DNA of 64,000 nucleotides from Echinometra lucunter (GCA_029962745.1 CM057153.1:8810962-8874961); one strand, 5' to 3'. Counted from the stretch's first letter, positions 11,350 through 23,438 are shown. Translations and numbers: made by a program. The notes: generated by a model not told the origin, from the letters alone.

Positions 11350-12093
11350 CAGATTGTAAAATCTTGGCTGCACTCACTTACAGGCGTGCAAGGTTATATG
11401 AGATACATCATAACCTTGCACCAATGTAGGTCTGTACAGGGGAAATTGCTGATAATAAGTAGTGTTCCACAACCGATGTGTGAGTATTAGAAGAGGAAGA
11501 GTGCTCAGCAGCCTCAGTAATTAAAAAAAAATCTTGAGGATTTCACTTGATCAAGATGACTGAGCTCCGATTGAAGGTGTGGAATGGAAATAACATACTG
11601 TACTTTATCACCCTTTTTTTAAGGATGTAAAAAGCATATGTTTTCCAAGAATTAGTTGATTTTAGTATTGATTTGAACTATCCTCAGCTACATGTATAGA
11701 GGTAAGCAGTCATGTTAATTTGCATGTAGCTCACCATACCAATGCTCCCCTGTGTGGGCTGTACTGGGATATTGGATTTCACAACTACCATACAATTATA
11801 CATGAATTTGATTTATAACTTCCCACTGGAATGACTAAACTACCACTTTCTTTTCTTTCTATGCATTTGGTATCACATTTCCAACTGTATGGTGCAATCA
11901 TGCAATGTATATTTTTTTCTCTTTGGGAAGTAGTAGACTGAGTGTGAGACAGAACACCTTCAGTGTCAGAGTGGTAAACGACTGGAATTCTCTGCCTGCA
12001 GATGTAGTTACAGCATCAACAGTCAACCGCTTCAAGACAAAGCTAGACAAGTTTTGGTCAGCGTGGCATTACGTTCACCCATGGGAACAGTGA
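11350..12093 (+). mobile_element. LINE (non-LTR retrotransposon) relic, 3' end of reverse transcriptase ORF
   Basis: At about 11905-12093 the + strand encodes RLSVRQNTFSVRVVNDWN, then SLPADVV and FKTKLDKFW, ending at a stop. The pattern R-x-FF/S-x-R-V-x-x-WN-x-LP followed by FK-x-x-LD is typical of the C-terminus of the reverse-transcriptase protein in CR1/Jockey-like LINEs. Weaker coding similarity (ALTYRRARLYEIHHNLAP) lies near 11370-11420. Between them is a stretch that resembles 24940-25222, so the relic may have been interrupted. No full reverse transcriptase is present. Confidence 0.55.
11440..11757 (+). repeat. diverged duplicate of 24940-25222
   Basis: A collinear but diverged match to 24940-25222. 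Shared words in order include AGTAGTGTTC, TTCACTTGATCAAGAT, TTGATTT, TATAGAGG, CATACCAATG and CCCTGTGTGG. This copy is broken by stops in all frames tried. Matching ends at TGTGTGG in both copies. Confidence 0.55.
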
Positions 12094-12099
12094 TTTAGT

Positions 12100-13090
12100 T
12101 TCACTGCTTTAGTACAGCACATGTATAGGCACAGACACAGAATAAGGACTTATCCTAGCTAAGAAGACAACATACGAGATAGACCTGGAAACTTGACTGC
12201 AGAAGCAACTGTATTTTTCCAGTAGATCCGGTAAAAGGTAATAAAGTATAATATAGCATATCACCTTATTTTTACCAAACCTGTATTCACTGCAATGTGA
12301 TTTTTGAAAGCTTAAACTACAATCTCTTCAAGAATATTTTTACCGGCTGGGGTATTTGATAGAGAAAAATATCATGCACACTATATCTCATTTAATTACT
12401 TTCAAGTCATTTTTAAAAAGCATTTTATGCCTCTTCTTCTTTTTCCAAATAAACTATCATCTACATTAAAAAATTATAACACGGCAGGGTTGTACATTAA
12501 TTATGGTAAGTGTTGAATACAGAAAAATGTGTAATTGGCATTTTCAAAAGGCACAGGCAACCAACAGGCAGTCACTTCTATAACTGTAGGCCTATTACCC
12601 ATGCAAACTCATAGTTCTTTTAATTAGAATTATTTCTGGATGCAAGGAGAACATAAGAGCATCTTTCCTGAATATCAGTTATATACATACTAAAGAAAAA
12701 TTAATCAGTTTATATGTCATACTGTACTTATGTATGTGTACAGACCTGTATTGTCTGCAAAGTTTATTTACTAGTATTTCACTGTATTTACATGTAACTC
12801 AAAATGTACTTTGTAGAACTTTATCCCGATTTGATGTGTGCACCTGTTCATTATTATGTCACTGAGCATCTGTGTGTGTATTATGTTTACATTTGTAAAG
12901 TTGTATTCACTCTGTATTTCACATTTTTCAAAATATATGAAGTGAAAGTCATTTCAAGGACATAAACATTTTATATTAAACACCATGCTTTACATTGTAA
13001 ACGTGACAGTAAACATGGTAAACCAAGAACATGATAACGATCTGCACCACATTTCATCTGCAATATTTATGTGTCCCTAAACTACGTTAC
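12100..13090. other. non-coding stretch, probable intron of the gene on the - strand
   Basis: Directly downstream, in - strand terms, of the splice donor at 13090. AT-rich; no exon was recognised. Confidence 0.45.
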
Positions 13091-13180
13091 CTGTGTGTGA
13101 TTCCCAAGTGGTTCGCCTACATTATCCCCAGCTTCCAGATCGCGCGGTGACAAATGACCGGCAGCCGCGGATCTCGCCAT
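13091..13180 (-). CDS. first coding exon of an unidentified - strand gene
   Basis: Reading leftward, ATG (13180-13178) begins 30 codons, MARSAAAGHLSPRDL then EAGDNVGEPLGNHTQ, ending exactly at a donor site, CAG followed by GTAACG. The start has A at -3 and G at +4, a good initiation context. An in-frame TGA lies eight codons upstream (13204-13202), which fixes this ATG as the first in the frame. Codon use is GC-richer than the surroundings. The exon ends in phase 0. I could not find a convincing second exon between 1 and 13090, so the first intron is probably long or the gene continues outside the window. The family is not recognised. Confidence 0.5.
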
Positions 13181-13640
13181 CGTTCGGGACTCAATTCTCC
13201 CTCAGAAATGCACGAAATGCTACCACATGGCTCCACGTAATAGTCTAGAATTCCTCATTTCTTTCAAATGTCTGCCAAAATGTCCCAATATGTGTCCTAC
13301 GATCGAGAACTTGTCCAGAGAAAGTGACGTCTATATCTCCCAAATGCATACGGCGTTAGGCTTGGTATCATAGCTCTGTTACCACCGGTTTATTATGTAG
13401 ACTCATATACGGCGCTTTCCCAGTGCATTTCCACGCACCACTAATGCATTGCATTCTATGCGTATATTCGACTCACAGCAAAACAGTATGGCTGCTGGAG
13501 TACAATACCACTTTCTAACGGGGGTGTCGTGAGTGGCGTTTTCCCTCTCCCACACTGCATTGGCAGCAATGCTTTTGGAATGCGCCCATGCACTTACACA
13601 ACACTCACTGTGGCGTCCGCAACCGTGGAAAAAAGCAAAT
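13181..13640 (-). promoter_or_regulatory. probable 5' UTR and promoter region of the - strand gene
   Basis: The bases upstream of the 13180 start are richer in GC and CpG than the surrounding sequence, with CGCGCGG, CCGCGG, GGCGC and ACGGCG words between 13130 and 13640. This compositional island at the 5' end of an exon-like frame is the evidence. No TATA box was picked out. Confidence 0.35.
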
Positions 13641-16600
13641 CGCTTGTAAATGATCGGAAAACTAACGTCATTCCGCTAATAGACTATCACATTTTACCAT
13701 AATGATAAAGATGTTTTTAGCTCTTGCAATTTTAATGCAATCTTTTTTTCCCTCCTTTCAAAAACAGGGAGATATCGATTCCCTGCCTTTTTCCCAAAAG
13801 GGAAATCATAACAAGACAAAATACACACTGCAGAGAGAGAGAGAGCTGGATGTGGGTGGGGCGTGGGGGAGAGATTTGCGGGGGCGTACGCTTTCCCCGA
13901 ATTTCTTCCCCCTTTTTTTTTCTGGTTTGAGACGGTAGATAGACCGTAGAAAATATAAAATAGACACATAGATAAATATAGATATTTGTAATATAGTCTA
14001 GAGCCATTTATAGATATATATTATACTGATATATTCTACTCCCTTAGATGTGCCTCTCTCAAGTTGATGCCCCGTTTTCTGAGCTACCCAGGTGCATTTT
14101 ACATAACATCCTCTTACTCGTAGGTTTGTGGGTGGCTAGACGGACGGCCGGGCGGGTTTAGTGTGTTGAACACTAAAGTGTTGTGGAGGGGCTAGGGTGC
14201 AACGTGTCTTTCTTGACAGTTCTTGTTTGTTTGTTTGTTTGTTTGCTTAAATTTCTGGGTTTCTGACGACGTAAAATGTATAGCTGTATATTTTTAGATA
14301 CTCATTTGTAAGTTATCAGTTACTACATAGCCTAGCTGTTAAAAACAATACAAGAAGCCTTGAAAAAGTCGGCTCATCGTTACAGCTGAGATATTTGTCC
14401 CTCCTGAGGTGAAGCTCTAGATATGCCTCTGGATACTCGACAGAAATAATATGTGAATAAGTTCAACGGTCGCACAGACAATATCATGGCTTGTTATAAC
14501 GAAAGAAACAATATTCATGGCAACGTCACCTAACCACTTCATTTACGAGACATGGTTTGATATTTGCATTATTTACGAGGCATATACAGCATTGTAGTAT
14601 TTGGGCATGATATTGAATGCAGGATTTTTTCCCCTTTTCCTTCTGATTTTCTTCTTCAAAAATATATTTTCAAAGCCACAGTCGATGAAGTTCAAACATC
14701 ATGCCAAGTTAGTAATTTTTTTTTTGTGAATAGAAAATTATATCAGGCAAATTCAAAAGTATGAGTGTTTGAAGACAGGTATGAATAACTTAATGATTAC
14801 CGGTAGTGAAATTAAAAATGCCGGGCGTAAAAGTAAAAAAAAATGGCAACAGGGGAATTTTGGGAGCAAATTTTTACTTAAAAGTAAATCAAATACAAGA
14901 GAGAGTGAGAGAGAAGAATATTTTTCGTCTATTGAAAAATACATCTTTACAATAGTGCCACCTAAATGATTAGAAAAATCATTCAAAAATTGATAAGCTC
15001 TTTTTAAATCCATGATCTTGACCCTATCAGTTCACTTCCCTTTTTGAATTGAATTGAATTGAATTGAAGTGGTTTATTAATATTATTCCATCGCGGCCAG
15101 CGGCCGAATTGTGCTTTACCCCTGATGTATGGTAAAACACAACGCTCTGCACTCTGTTTACAAATTGGAATTTCCGTTAGCATTACTTTTTCAAAGAAAA
15201 TTGCAAATTCTGTTAAAAGTTATAATGTCCTTTTCAGCATTTTAAAGCTTTTACCGTTCTGAAAAGACGATTTCCATTCATAAGAGATTAAAATTTGAGA
15301 TTTTAAAGAAAACCACAAATCCTCGTTTAATTTTTATAACTAAAACCATATCCAGAAATATGGAAAAAAAATCACAAGCGAAAAAAAAAAGAGTGGTCAC
15401 TGTGATGAAATAGTTTTTTAAAAAAAACTAAACTTGTTAGGTGTTAGGTTTTAGGTTTACACATCAATGGTTGGTCACAGTTTTCTGCATTTTGTACGTT
15501 GTAAGGGGTAGGAATTTTTCTATACAATGAAAAAGAAATGAATAAAAATAATCATTTTTCGAAGCAAGGACGGCTATTATTCGGAGAACAAAATTTGACA
15601 AATGCCGCATAAGTATAGAAATGACTTGCATGTACAATACTCATGTATAGTACTTTGAAATGGTTATTAAGGTTGCAATCGAGGGAAATGATTACCCCAT
15701 AACTATTATAGCTGAGAGTTATTTTATTGCGAAAGTGTCATTTTGCCCTCACCATATATAAGTTACGAAAGTTTTTTCTTCATGATAAAGTGGCAAATCG
15801 ATGTTTACTTCAACTGATAGTCTTTCTGTTAATTCTCAATATCGTAAAGAAGTTTATAGGACGAAATGTGGGAATATATTCATTATTCATTGTTATTTCT
15901 TTAATCATAAATAAATTTATAAGTTCATAAATTCATTTTCAGAAATCATCTAATGTTGAAAGTAAAAAGTAAACAAACTTATTCACTTTTTGTTCTTTGC
16001 TACTAACATTTTTAGTGTAAAAAATCACTATCAACAAGTTGCTATTATTCTCTTCGGCAAAAAGTCGAGAATTTTTTTTTAAAAAGAAGAAGAGATTATA
16101 TGAAGCGTGATTCCACCTGTTGTTTAGATAGGGTCATTGATATGCACCTGCTTGCCATGAAGAGAACTTACATTTGAAGGTTTGAAAAAAGACACACAGA
16201 AAATATTTTGCAATTATAGTCAATATAAACGAATAAACAGAATAGTGAACTTATTCGACAATCCTTCACATTTGTGGTTATTGTACAGAGTCGTTAAGTG
16301 TATGGATGGGAAGAGAACGGAGGGGGGGGGGAGAAAAAGATATATCAACATCTTTAGAAGATAAGGAGAACGCTTAAGCAGAGAAAAAACATCTGATAGT
16401 AACGCTTGTGTCATTTCACCCCACTGCCCCTACGCTCGAATGGATTCTTCTCGCTTTTAAAACCTCTCATTTGCGTCATTATACACCAGAGACACATTTT
16501 ATGCAGGCGAGTCATTTGGCATTCGACTAGGTGCGGGAGAGTGTCTGGTTTGGGCGCCGCGTTCCGTTGAGGATTTCTTATTTTAACCAACAAAAACATA

Positions 16601-17270
16601 TTTAGAAAGCAATTTCAGAACAAATTAGAGTACCTTTTTGCTTCATGAGCATCCTAGGTGATATATACAGCATGGAATAAGATAGTGTAGGCCTGTGATG
16701 GATATTTTACTACATCTGACGAATAAAAGTCACAGTTCATAAGCTTAAATCACCGAGCTTCACACTAATTGAATATTGCACCTGCTCCGTCCCTTAATGA
16801 ATGAATTTTAAAAGTGCCCTTTAAATTGACTGTGATTACATTGTGTTTCAGTTTCAGCTCCTAGGCTTGTACACACACACATACACCCATTCATACATGT
16901 ATATAAAACGTTCAGGGACAAAGTTCCGACGAGATGCAGTGTCAAAACATAAAGTAAAAAACAAAGATTTTTGCAACATCAGTATCATCAAAGGATACAC
17001 ATAAACGAGCATGATTTTTTACTTCACAAGCGCTTTCGTCTCATTCACTTCAGGTGAAGTGAGCCTTTGACATTTTGACATGACTATATATACAGGTACA
17101 TGTACGGCGATTCATTAATACTCACATGGGAACATAAAAGATTAATCAGTTTGTCCTGTGTTTTACGGCAAGATTAGTCCCAGTCTCAAGTAGAAAGTCT
17201 CTAATGTTTTGTTATTGTTTTCTGTTGCAATATAGTTAATGACGAAAAACATTACTTAGATTTAAAAGTA
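13641..17270. other. gene-poor stretch
   Basis: AT-rich sequence. It contains (TTTG)n at 14225-14245 and an (AATTG)n tail at 15045-15067. Open frames of 60-90 codons overlap on both strands without splice context or domains. A CpG-containing segment near 16410-16570 has an open - strand frame, but nothing recognisable. Confidence 0.5.
15045..15085 (-). repeat. retroposon-like tail with (AATTC)n
   Basis: On the - strand this reads AATAAACCACTTC followed by repeated AATTC units, parallel to 10617-10651 on the + strand. Confidence 0.4.
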
Positions 17271-17339
17271 GGAAGTCTTTTATGTTTTTAAACACACACA
17301 CACACAAACACATCCACATATACTCTCATTCACGCTCTC

Positions 17340-17411
17340 TGTTTGTCTGTCTGTCTGTCTGTCTCTATATATAGTGATCTCTTTTCTCTCTCTCTCTCTC
17401 TCTCTCGCTCG

Positions 17412-17490
<79 letters not shown>

Positions 17491-17512
17491 ATGAGAGAGA
17501 GAGAGATTGGGA
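17340..17512. repeat. compound microsatellite (TGTC)n-(TC)n-(TA)n-(GA)n
   Basis: Successive runs of TGTC, TC, TA (17463-17491) and GA. The (TC)n and (GA)n arms flank the (TA)n centre as an inverted repeat, so the block can fold into a hairpin. A (CA)n run precedes it at 17290-17306. Confidence 0.9.
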
Positions 17513-18899
17513 GATGAAATGAAAACAACTTTGGCAACTCCCTTATAACTAATAAAAATTGAAAACATTGAAAAATTGAAATATTGAAATATTCAAAAGG
17601 GATAACTGAGCTGGGGAACATTAATATGCATATATATTTGAATACAGGTTAAAAGAACAACAACAAAAAACAAAACAAAACAAAAAACAAAACATAAACG
17701 CTAGAATGCGTTTGTACTATACATTGCGGCCAGTTTTATTTTCTCTACTCAAATTTTCGACGCTCCCTGGCATCTTCGCCGCAATTAGCCATAATGCATT
17801 ACAAACGCTTTCAAGATATATACATAAAGTGGTGATATAGCTAACGATGAACCAGGAATATATTTCTTATATTTAAAACGCTAGCTTTCGTAAGTTCTGG
17901 TCAAGTGATAGCAATGTAATAGAAATTATTCCAAGCGGTCGGGAAGGACTGATTATAAAAATCAATAAAAAATTATTTATACCTTTGAGATCATCACAAC
18001 GATATGATATCAACTTAATCTTGTCGAAAAGCATGTGAACTTCATATAGAAATGAATATATGGGACCACCAATTTCAAGGCCGAACACTCGAGCTGTTTC
18101 TTGTCACATTTCGAATGTGTAAGATATGAGGCCATTTGAAGAATAATTCTTGTCAGGGAACATTTTCTACTATGATAATCTTCTAACTCGACTAAAAAAA
18201 AAAAAAACTGAGACAGTTCACATATTATTTCACCTCCTCCTAAAACTCAGTCCTCTCTTTAAAGTGAGCATGTTTGGAAGGTTCTTTGGTGGTTCAAAAT
18301 AGCACACAAAACATAACTTTCGATATTTCAATTAAATAACATTTTTTTCATTTTACGATTAAAAAAACTTGGGAATTTTGAAGTCCATGAATCTGTACAC
18401 ACTCCATTCTATGAGGTTTTTATATAGTTATCAGGAGTGTATAGGATTGAACCTGCACTATAGACTAGAAGGGGGGGGGGGGGTGGTAGGGAACAGAAAA
18501 CATTGTTTTACAGATATGAAAATGTTTACCGGAAAAAGGAATCGAATGTGGACCTTATGATTGAGTATATTTCCCTGCATTTTCTCTTTCCCACTTTCTT
18601 ATCAACTCTATCTTTCACCTTTTCTCCCATTCTCTCTTTCACTATTAATAGTGATGTTAATGGTGGTGGTAATATTTCCACAGTATATAGGTTATCATAA
18701 TAATTTTTGTCAGAGCTCATTTGAAGTCATTACATGCCTTGCTTAAAAAAATAAGACCACCATAAACACCTTCTGCATAACAGCTCTATCCGAAGAAAGT
18801 AAGCCCCAATCAAACGTGGTAAAAAAGGCAAGGGTTTAACACACCTTCTATTTTCGTAAACATAAATATCAAGAAAGGGGAATATCCACAAAGAAGGAG

Positions 18900-19062
18900 T
18901 GGGGAGCAAGAGAGAGAGAGGGGGAGGGGGGAATAGGGAGAAAGAGAAAAAGAGAAATGAAGGCAGGAGAGCAAGAGACAACGGAAAGGTTAAAAGAGAG
19001 AAAGAGAGAGAGAGAGAGAACGAAAGAAATGCAGAGAAGAACCGTCTGTTTGGAAGTGGTAG

Positions 19063-19122
<60 letters not shown>

Positions 19123-19320
19123 CAACCAATTCAGAGACAGAGAGAGAGAATGAGAGAAGACAGAAGAGGCCGGAGCGGGAATCAAGATCTTGAGATTGAG
19201 AGAGAAAGAGAGACAGAGAGAGAGAGAGAGAGGGGGGGGGGGAAGGGGCAGAACAGATTTGAGGAAGAGGGAGGTAGAGAACTAAAGGATAAAGAGTGAG
19301 AGAAAGAGCGGGAAAATAGG
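18900..19320. repeat. purine-rich GA block
   Basis: Over 400 bases of almost pure purine on the + strand, with a near-perfect (GA)n core at 19067-19122. Long serine/leucine frames on the other strand are translations of this repeat and are not genes. Confidence 0.9.
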
Positions 19321-20171
19321 AGAGAGGCACGTATCAAAAAGCGCATTCTGACGTCACAGATTTGCATAACTGACGCAAGCGGCGAACCCGGTGCGAGCTA
19401 TCTTTAGAAACAAACGTCCGACTGCCACATAATGAAACATTTCTCGATCCGGTATACATAAAAAAAAAAAAACTCCGATCCAACCCCTTTCGATCCTCAC
19501 AGCAGTTCAGACTCGCAGTGGAGAGGTCTATAATGAGAATGTATTTTCTCTCCCTTTATCTATGAGCGCTACAAACTAAAATAGGAATTATTACTGAATG
19601 ATAAATGACCACCCCTCTTAGGCAGGTTAGGAATGTTGGCGACGAGGTTTTTTTCCCTAAATAGCAGTGCGATTACAACAATATCTGCACAAACATAAAC
19701 ACCCTCAGTGTCATTTAGTTGACCCGTTTCTTTCCCAGGCATGCCTGTTTGTGAAATTGTCCAGGGTCTAGAAATTTGTAAATCATATTTTGTTCAACGT
19801 TTGTTAATCATGCTTATGCATTAAGCGATGATGTAATCATGACATGTGTAGAGGGATATTGATAATAACGCACGAGACTGTCAGTTGCAAGTAACTGAAA
19901 GTTTCAAGCCCTATACCGAGTGCCCTAAAGAATCTTGTTATGCCTCTCTTTACCCTGGTGTGTTGAAAGCGTACCTGGTTAGAACTTTAGAAGAGTGGTT
20001 CACTGAACGTTGTGAATGATTTATTTTGGCTGTTGATATTGGAGTGCTGTGAGCTAAACTGCTTTATATGAATCTAATTCTATTGCAATTGATTTTCCTC
20101 TTTAATTTTCAATAATTATTCATTTGTTCACTTATCTATCACTTTGTTTATTCATTCCTCCATTCATTATC

Positions 20172-20239
20172 ATTGTTGTTGTTGTTGTTGTTGTTGTTGT
20201 ATGACGATAGTGATTATAATGATGATAGTGATGATGATG

Positions 20240-20271
<32 letters not shown>

Positions 20272-20320
20272 GATGATAATGATGATAGTGATGATGACGA
20301 TGATAATAGTAATAACAATA
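20172..20320. repeat. (TTG)n and (GAT)n microsatellites
   Basis: TTG repeats at 20172-20200 are followed by a GATGAT array at 20218-20305 and then AAT/AAC-rich repeats. Polyaspartate and polymethionine frames here are artefacts of the repeat. Confidence 0.9.
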
Positions 20321-20849
20321 ACAATAATAAAATCTTTGTCATCATCATCGTCAACATCAACATCATCTACATCATCACTACCAACACCGCTAAAACACTC
20401 CCAACACCAACACCACTACCACCGCCACCATCGCCACAACCCCTCCATCCTCCTCCTCCTCGTCTTCATCTTCATCATTATTAGTTTTCCTACTATTTCT
20501 ACTTCTGCTGCTACTACCTGGCACTACTACTACTCCTGATGCTGATGCTAAGTGCGTCAAGCCTATTTCGACAAACTTGTCGACAAAATGTATATTGGGA
20601 AGAGGACATGTCCATAAAGATTCTCATATCATTCAAGTATTACAAGTATACAGATTCGTCGGAAAAGATTTCAGAGAAAAGACATATTGAAAATACATAG
20701 TGCATATATACATTGCATACAGTGCATACTGTTATTATGTCATTATTTTTGTCGGAAATGTAAAAGAACTGATGTCGTATTTGATTGTTAAGTGTGGTTT
20801 TGACTGATTGTGGCCACCGTGCCTGTAGTTTTAAAATGTGGGTACTGGC

Positions 20850-21085
20850 ATAAAAACACTCTCCAGTGGAAAAGTTACCACATCGCTTTGGAATAAATCT
20901 CTCTGTGCTCTGTCTTATGTGAATCTTTTGAGAAGAGGCTTAAAAACATTTGTATTGATAAAGAAGAACAGTCGCATTTTGTTAATACGAATGAAATGGG
21001 CTATCCGCCGTTTGAGTCTAATAAGTATATATTTGTATGTTATGTTGCTTTTAACGGAAATAAAAACAAACAAACAAACAAACAA
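20850..21085 (+). mobile_element. probable LINE 3'-end relic
   Basis: The + strand encodes SLWNKSLCALSYVNLLRRGL followed by KTFVLI. This resembles the LWN-x-LP-x-x-LR...F+..LKTFLF motif at the end of many LINE reverse-transcriptase proteins. An (AAAC)n tail lies shortly after, at 21064-21085. The match is short and degenerate. Confidence 0.35.
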
Positions 21086-21726
21086 ATATGCTGCTTGCGG
21101 TTTTAATGTAATCGTCGTGTATGCGTATCTGTTGTTTTTTATTGCTATTTTGCTTATGTTTTGTTTCCTTTTTCTCTGTACTTGTCTTTTGATTGAGAAA
21201 AGCCTGATAATTTTATTGTGTATCATGAAGTTTCGACAAAATGAAACAATCGAATCAGAAACATGTTTCGGAATGAATAACAAATTACTTTCAAGATAAT
21301 CAAGAAATTTTATCGGCACAGCGATGTAAGCGTAGATGGCGCTAGTACTCTTTCGACTTGCTATGCATTAGTTCTTCCCATTCCTTCAGTGGAGAGTGAC
21401 GGCTTATTTGTAGAACAAAGATCTTTAATATGAAAAATATGTTAAACTCAAAGCGTTCCGTTATCGCGAGGTTCCAAAACAACTTGTCACAACTATAAAG
21501 CTATTGAATTCATGGCATTATATCACTATTATTGTACTGAGGTTATTTAATTTCTCGTGACCAATTGCATCTGGATAGATGCGTTGCGGATGGGAGGTAA
21601 TTATTTTCAAAGCACTTCAATCTGCTCTTCAAGCAATAAATATTATTTTAAGTATCAGAGAATCGACCAAAAGTTATTTATATATACTGATATTTGCGTA
21701 GGTCCGTAAAGCTTCATGTAAATGTT

Positions 21727-21869
<143 letters not shown>

Positions 21870-21876
21870 ATTGCTA

Positions 21877-22106
21877 TTGGCGTATCAAGCGAAAACGGCG
21901 CCCGGGCAAGCGCTAAAATTGAGCCTCTTCCAACTTCTGACGCCAATGGAAAAATACAAAAATAATAATGCTACTACTAATAACAAAAAATTGAAATTTG
22001 AAATCTTTCTTTGGTTTATCAGGACAGTCTTAAAAAAAAAAAATAAAAAAATTGGGGTGTCCCCTAAAAGTGGCGCCCGGTGCTCGTGCCTTAAATACGC
22101 CACTAA
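21877..22106. mobile_element. possible hAT-like MITE
   Basis: The left edge TTGGCGTATCAAGC then GGCGCCCGGGCAAGC is mirrored at the right edge, which inverted reads AGTGGCGTATTTAAGGC and later CCGGGCGCC. A convincing target duplication was not found. Confidence 0.35.
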
Positions 22107-22214
22107 ATTTTGCATCATGGGGGTGGGGTTTAGGGAAAGTGTAGTATCTCATAATGGCAATTTTTCACACCTCCCAATGAACAATAACAAAATAACAGCA
22201 GCCTCTCATCCTCG

Positions 22215-22745
22215 ACCATCACCAGGCCGTCACAAACCCCAACACGAATTGCCCACACTACCATCACCACCATTTCCCACCACACCCATCACCACCACCT
22301 ACCACCAACACAATCAATGCCTCGCCACCACTTTCTACCACAAAAGTAGCCACGCCATGTACATGTATCACCCCACTGCCAACACCGCCTCTACCATCTT
22401 TACCACCATCACTAGGCCTACACCACAATCTGCACCACCTCCACCACCCACACCATTTTCACCACAACCATCACTACCACTAACAAAAGCCCACAATAAA
22501 CGTATCAACACTACCACCACCACCACCACAATAAACACCATCACCACCGCCACCACCACCACCACCGATTTTATAAACACTACCCATGATCACCATCACC
22601 ACAAGGCACAAGCATCATTTTTTATCTGCAAACATCACCACCACAACACTACCACCACCACCACCAACAGCATAAACGCCAATTTTTACCACGAACATCA
22701 CCACCATGCCACCACTATATACCACCACCACCACCACCACCACCT
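22215..22745. repeat. (CAC)n-rich low-complexity region
   Basis: Dense CAC/ACC trinucleotide repeats, purest at 22505-22565 and 22640-22742. A long threonine/histidine frame runs through it, but it has no non-repetitive domain and is not supported as a gene. Confidence 0.9.
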
Positions 22746-22949
22746 GCTAATTATAACATGGACCCCCCGGCGCACCCCTACATGCTTCTAGGTCTATTCG
22801 ATTTATGGTTAACCCAGTGCCATGCATGCCCTGCGCTCGAAACGAGAATGCACTATAATACGAATTTTGCACAGGGGAGACATTCCACACTACGGTTTAT
22901 TTAGTCAAAGATATATTGTGTAAGTTCCACACATAGTCAAGTAATGTTT

Positions 22950-23010
22950 TGTAGTCTTTTGGTAAAGCTTGTGGCTCATAATCTCAGGACCCCCGGTTCA
23001 AGCCTTCTGT
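22950..23010 (+). repeat. tRNA-Met-like (CAT anticodon) fragment, probably SINE-derived
   Basis: TAGTCTTTTGGTAAAGC resembles an A box, GGCTCATAATCTC resembles a methionine anticodon loop, and GGTTCAAGCC is a near-perfect B box. The acceptor stem does not pair, and a poly-T run follows. It therefore looks like a degenerate tRNA-derived SINE head rather than a working tRNA gene. Confidence 0.35.
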
Positions 23011-23035
23011 TTTACATTTTTTTTTTTTTTTTTTT

Positions 23036-23345
23036 TTTAGGTTTAGGGTTAGGGTTAGGGTGATGGTTAAAGCTATGTTTTGGGTAATGAAAAATTCATT
23101 CAATGGAAAATGAGATGAAACTTTGAAAAAAAAAATTGGCAATATCGTGAAGAGTTAACCGTACGTAACTAACGGTTAGGGTAGACTAACTGTTACTTTA
23201 CTTAGTCTAGGTTTTAGAGTTAGAATTAGGGTTTAGGATTAGGATTAGGGTTAGGGTAGGGTTTAGGGTTTGGGTTAGGGTTAGAGTTAGGGTTAGGGTT
23301 AGGGTTGGGTTAGGGTTGGGTTAGGGTTTAGGTTAGGGTTAGGTA
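23036..23345. repeat. interstitial telomere-like (TTAGGG)n, degenerate
   Basis: TTAGGG repeats at 23038-23062, and more densely at 23216-23345, mixed with GTTTAGGG, GTTGGG and GATTAGG variants. TTAGGG is the telomere repeat of most animals. The orientation is G-rich on the + strand. The block ends immediately before the hairpin and first exon at 23398-23550. Confidence 0.85.
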
Positions 23346-23397
23346 CATGTATGCGGCGAGTACTGCCAGTATGCCAAAAAAAATACTAAGTAGAAGT

Positions 23398-23438
23398 CCG
23401 ATATATCGATACTCGGTTGGCGAGTATCGATATATCGG
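23398..23438. promoter_or_regulatory. perfect 18-bp hairpin with TATCGATA motifs
   Basis: CCGATATATCGATACTCG (23398-23415) and its exact reverse complement (23421-23438) are separated by GTTGG. Each arm contains ATCGAT/TATCGATA, the core of the DRE element that is known in fly core promoters. The hairpin lies 46 bases upstream of the ATG at 23485. A role in the promoter is inference. Confidence 0.45.

Noticed and set aside
18730..19330. 150-codon Ser/Leu frames on the - strand
   Set aside because: Direct translation of the purine-rich repeat; resembles a membrane protein only by composition.
20144..20539. Polymethionine/polyisoleucine frame
   Set aside because: Artefact of (GAT)n.
22950..23010. 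Functional tRNA-Met gene
   Set aside because: Acceptor and T stems do not pair and the A box is poor; kept only as a SINE-like fragment.
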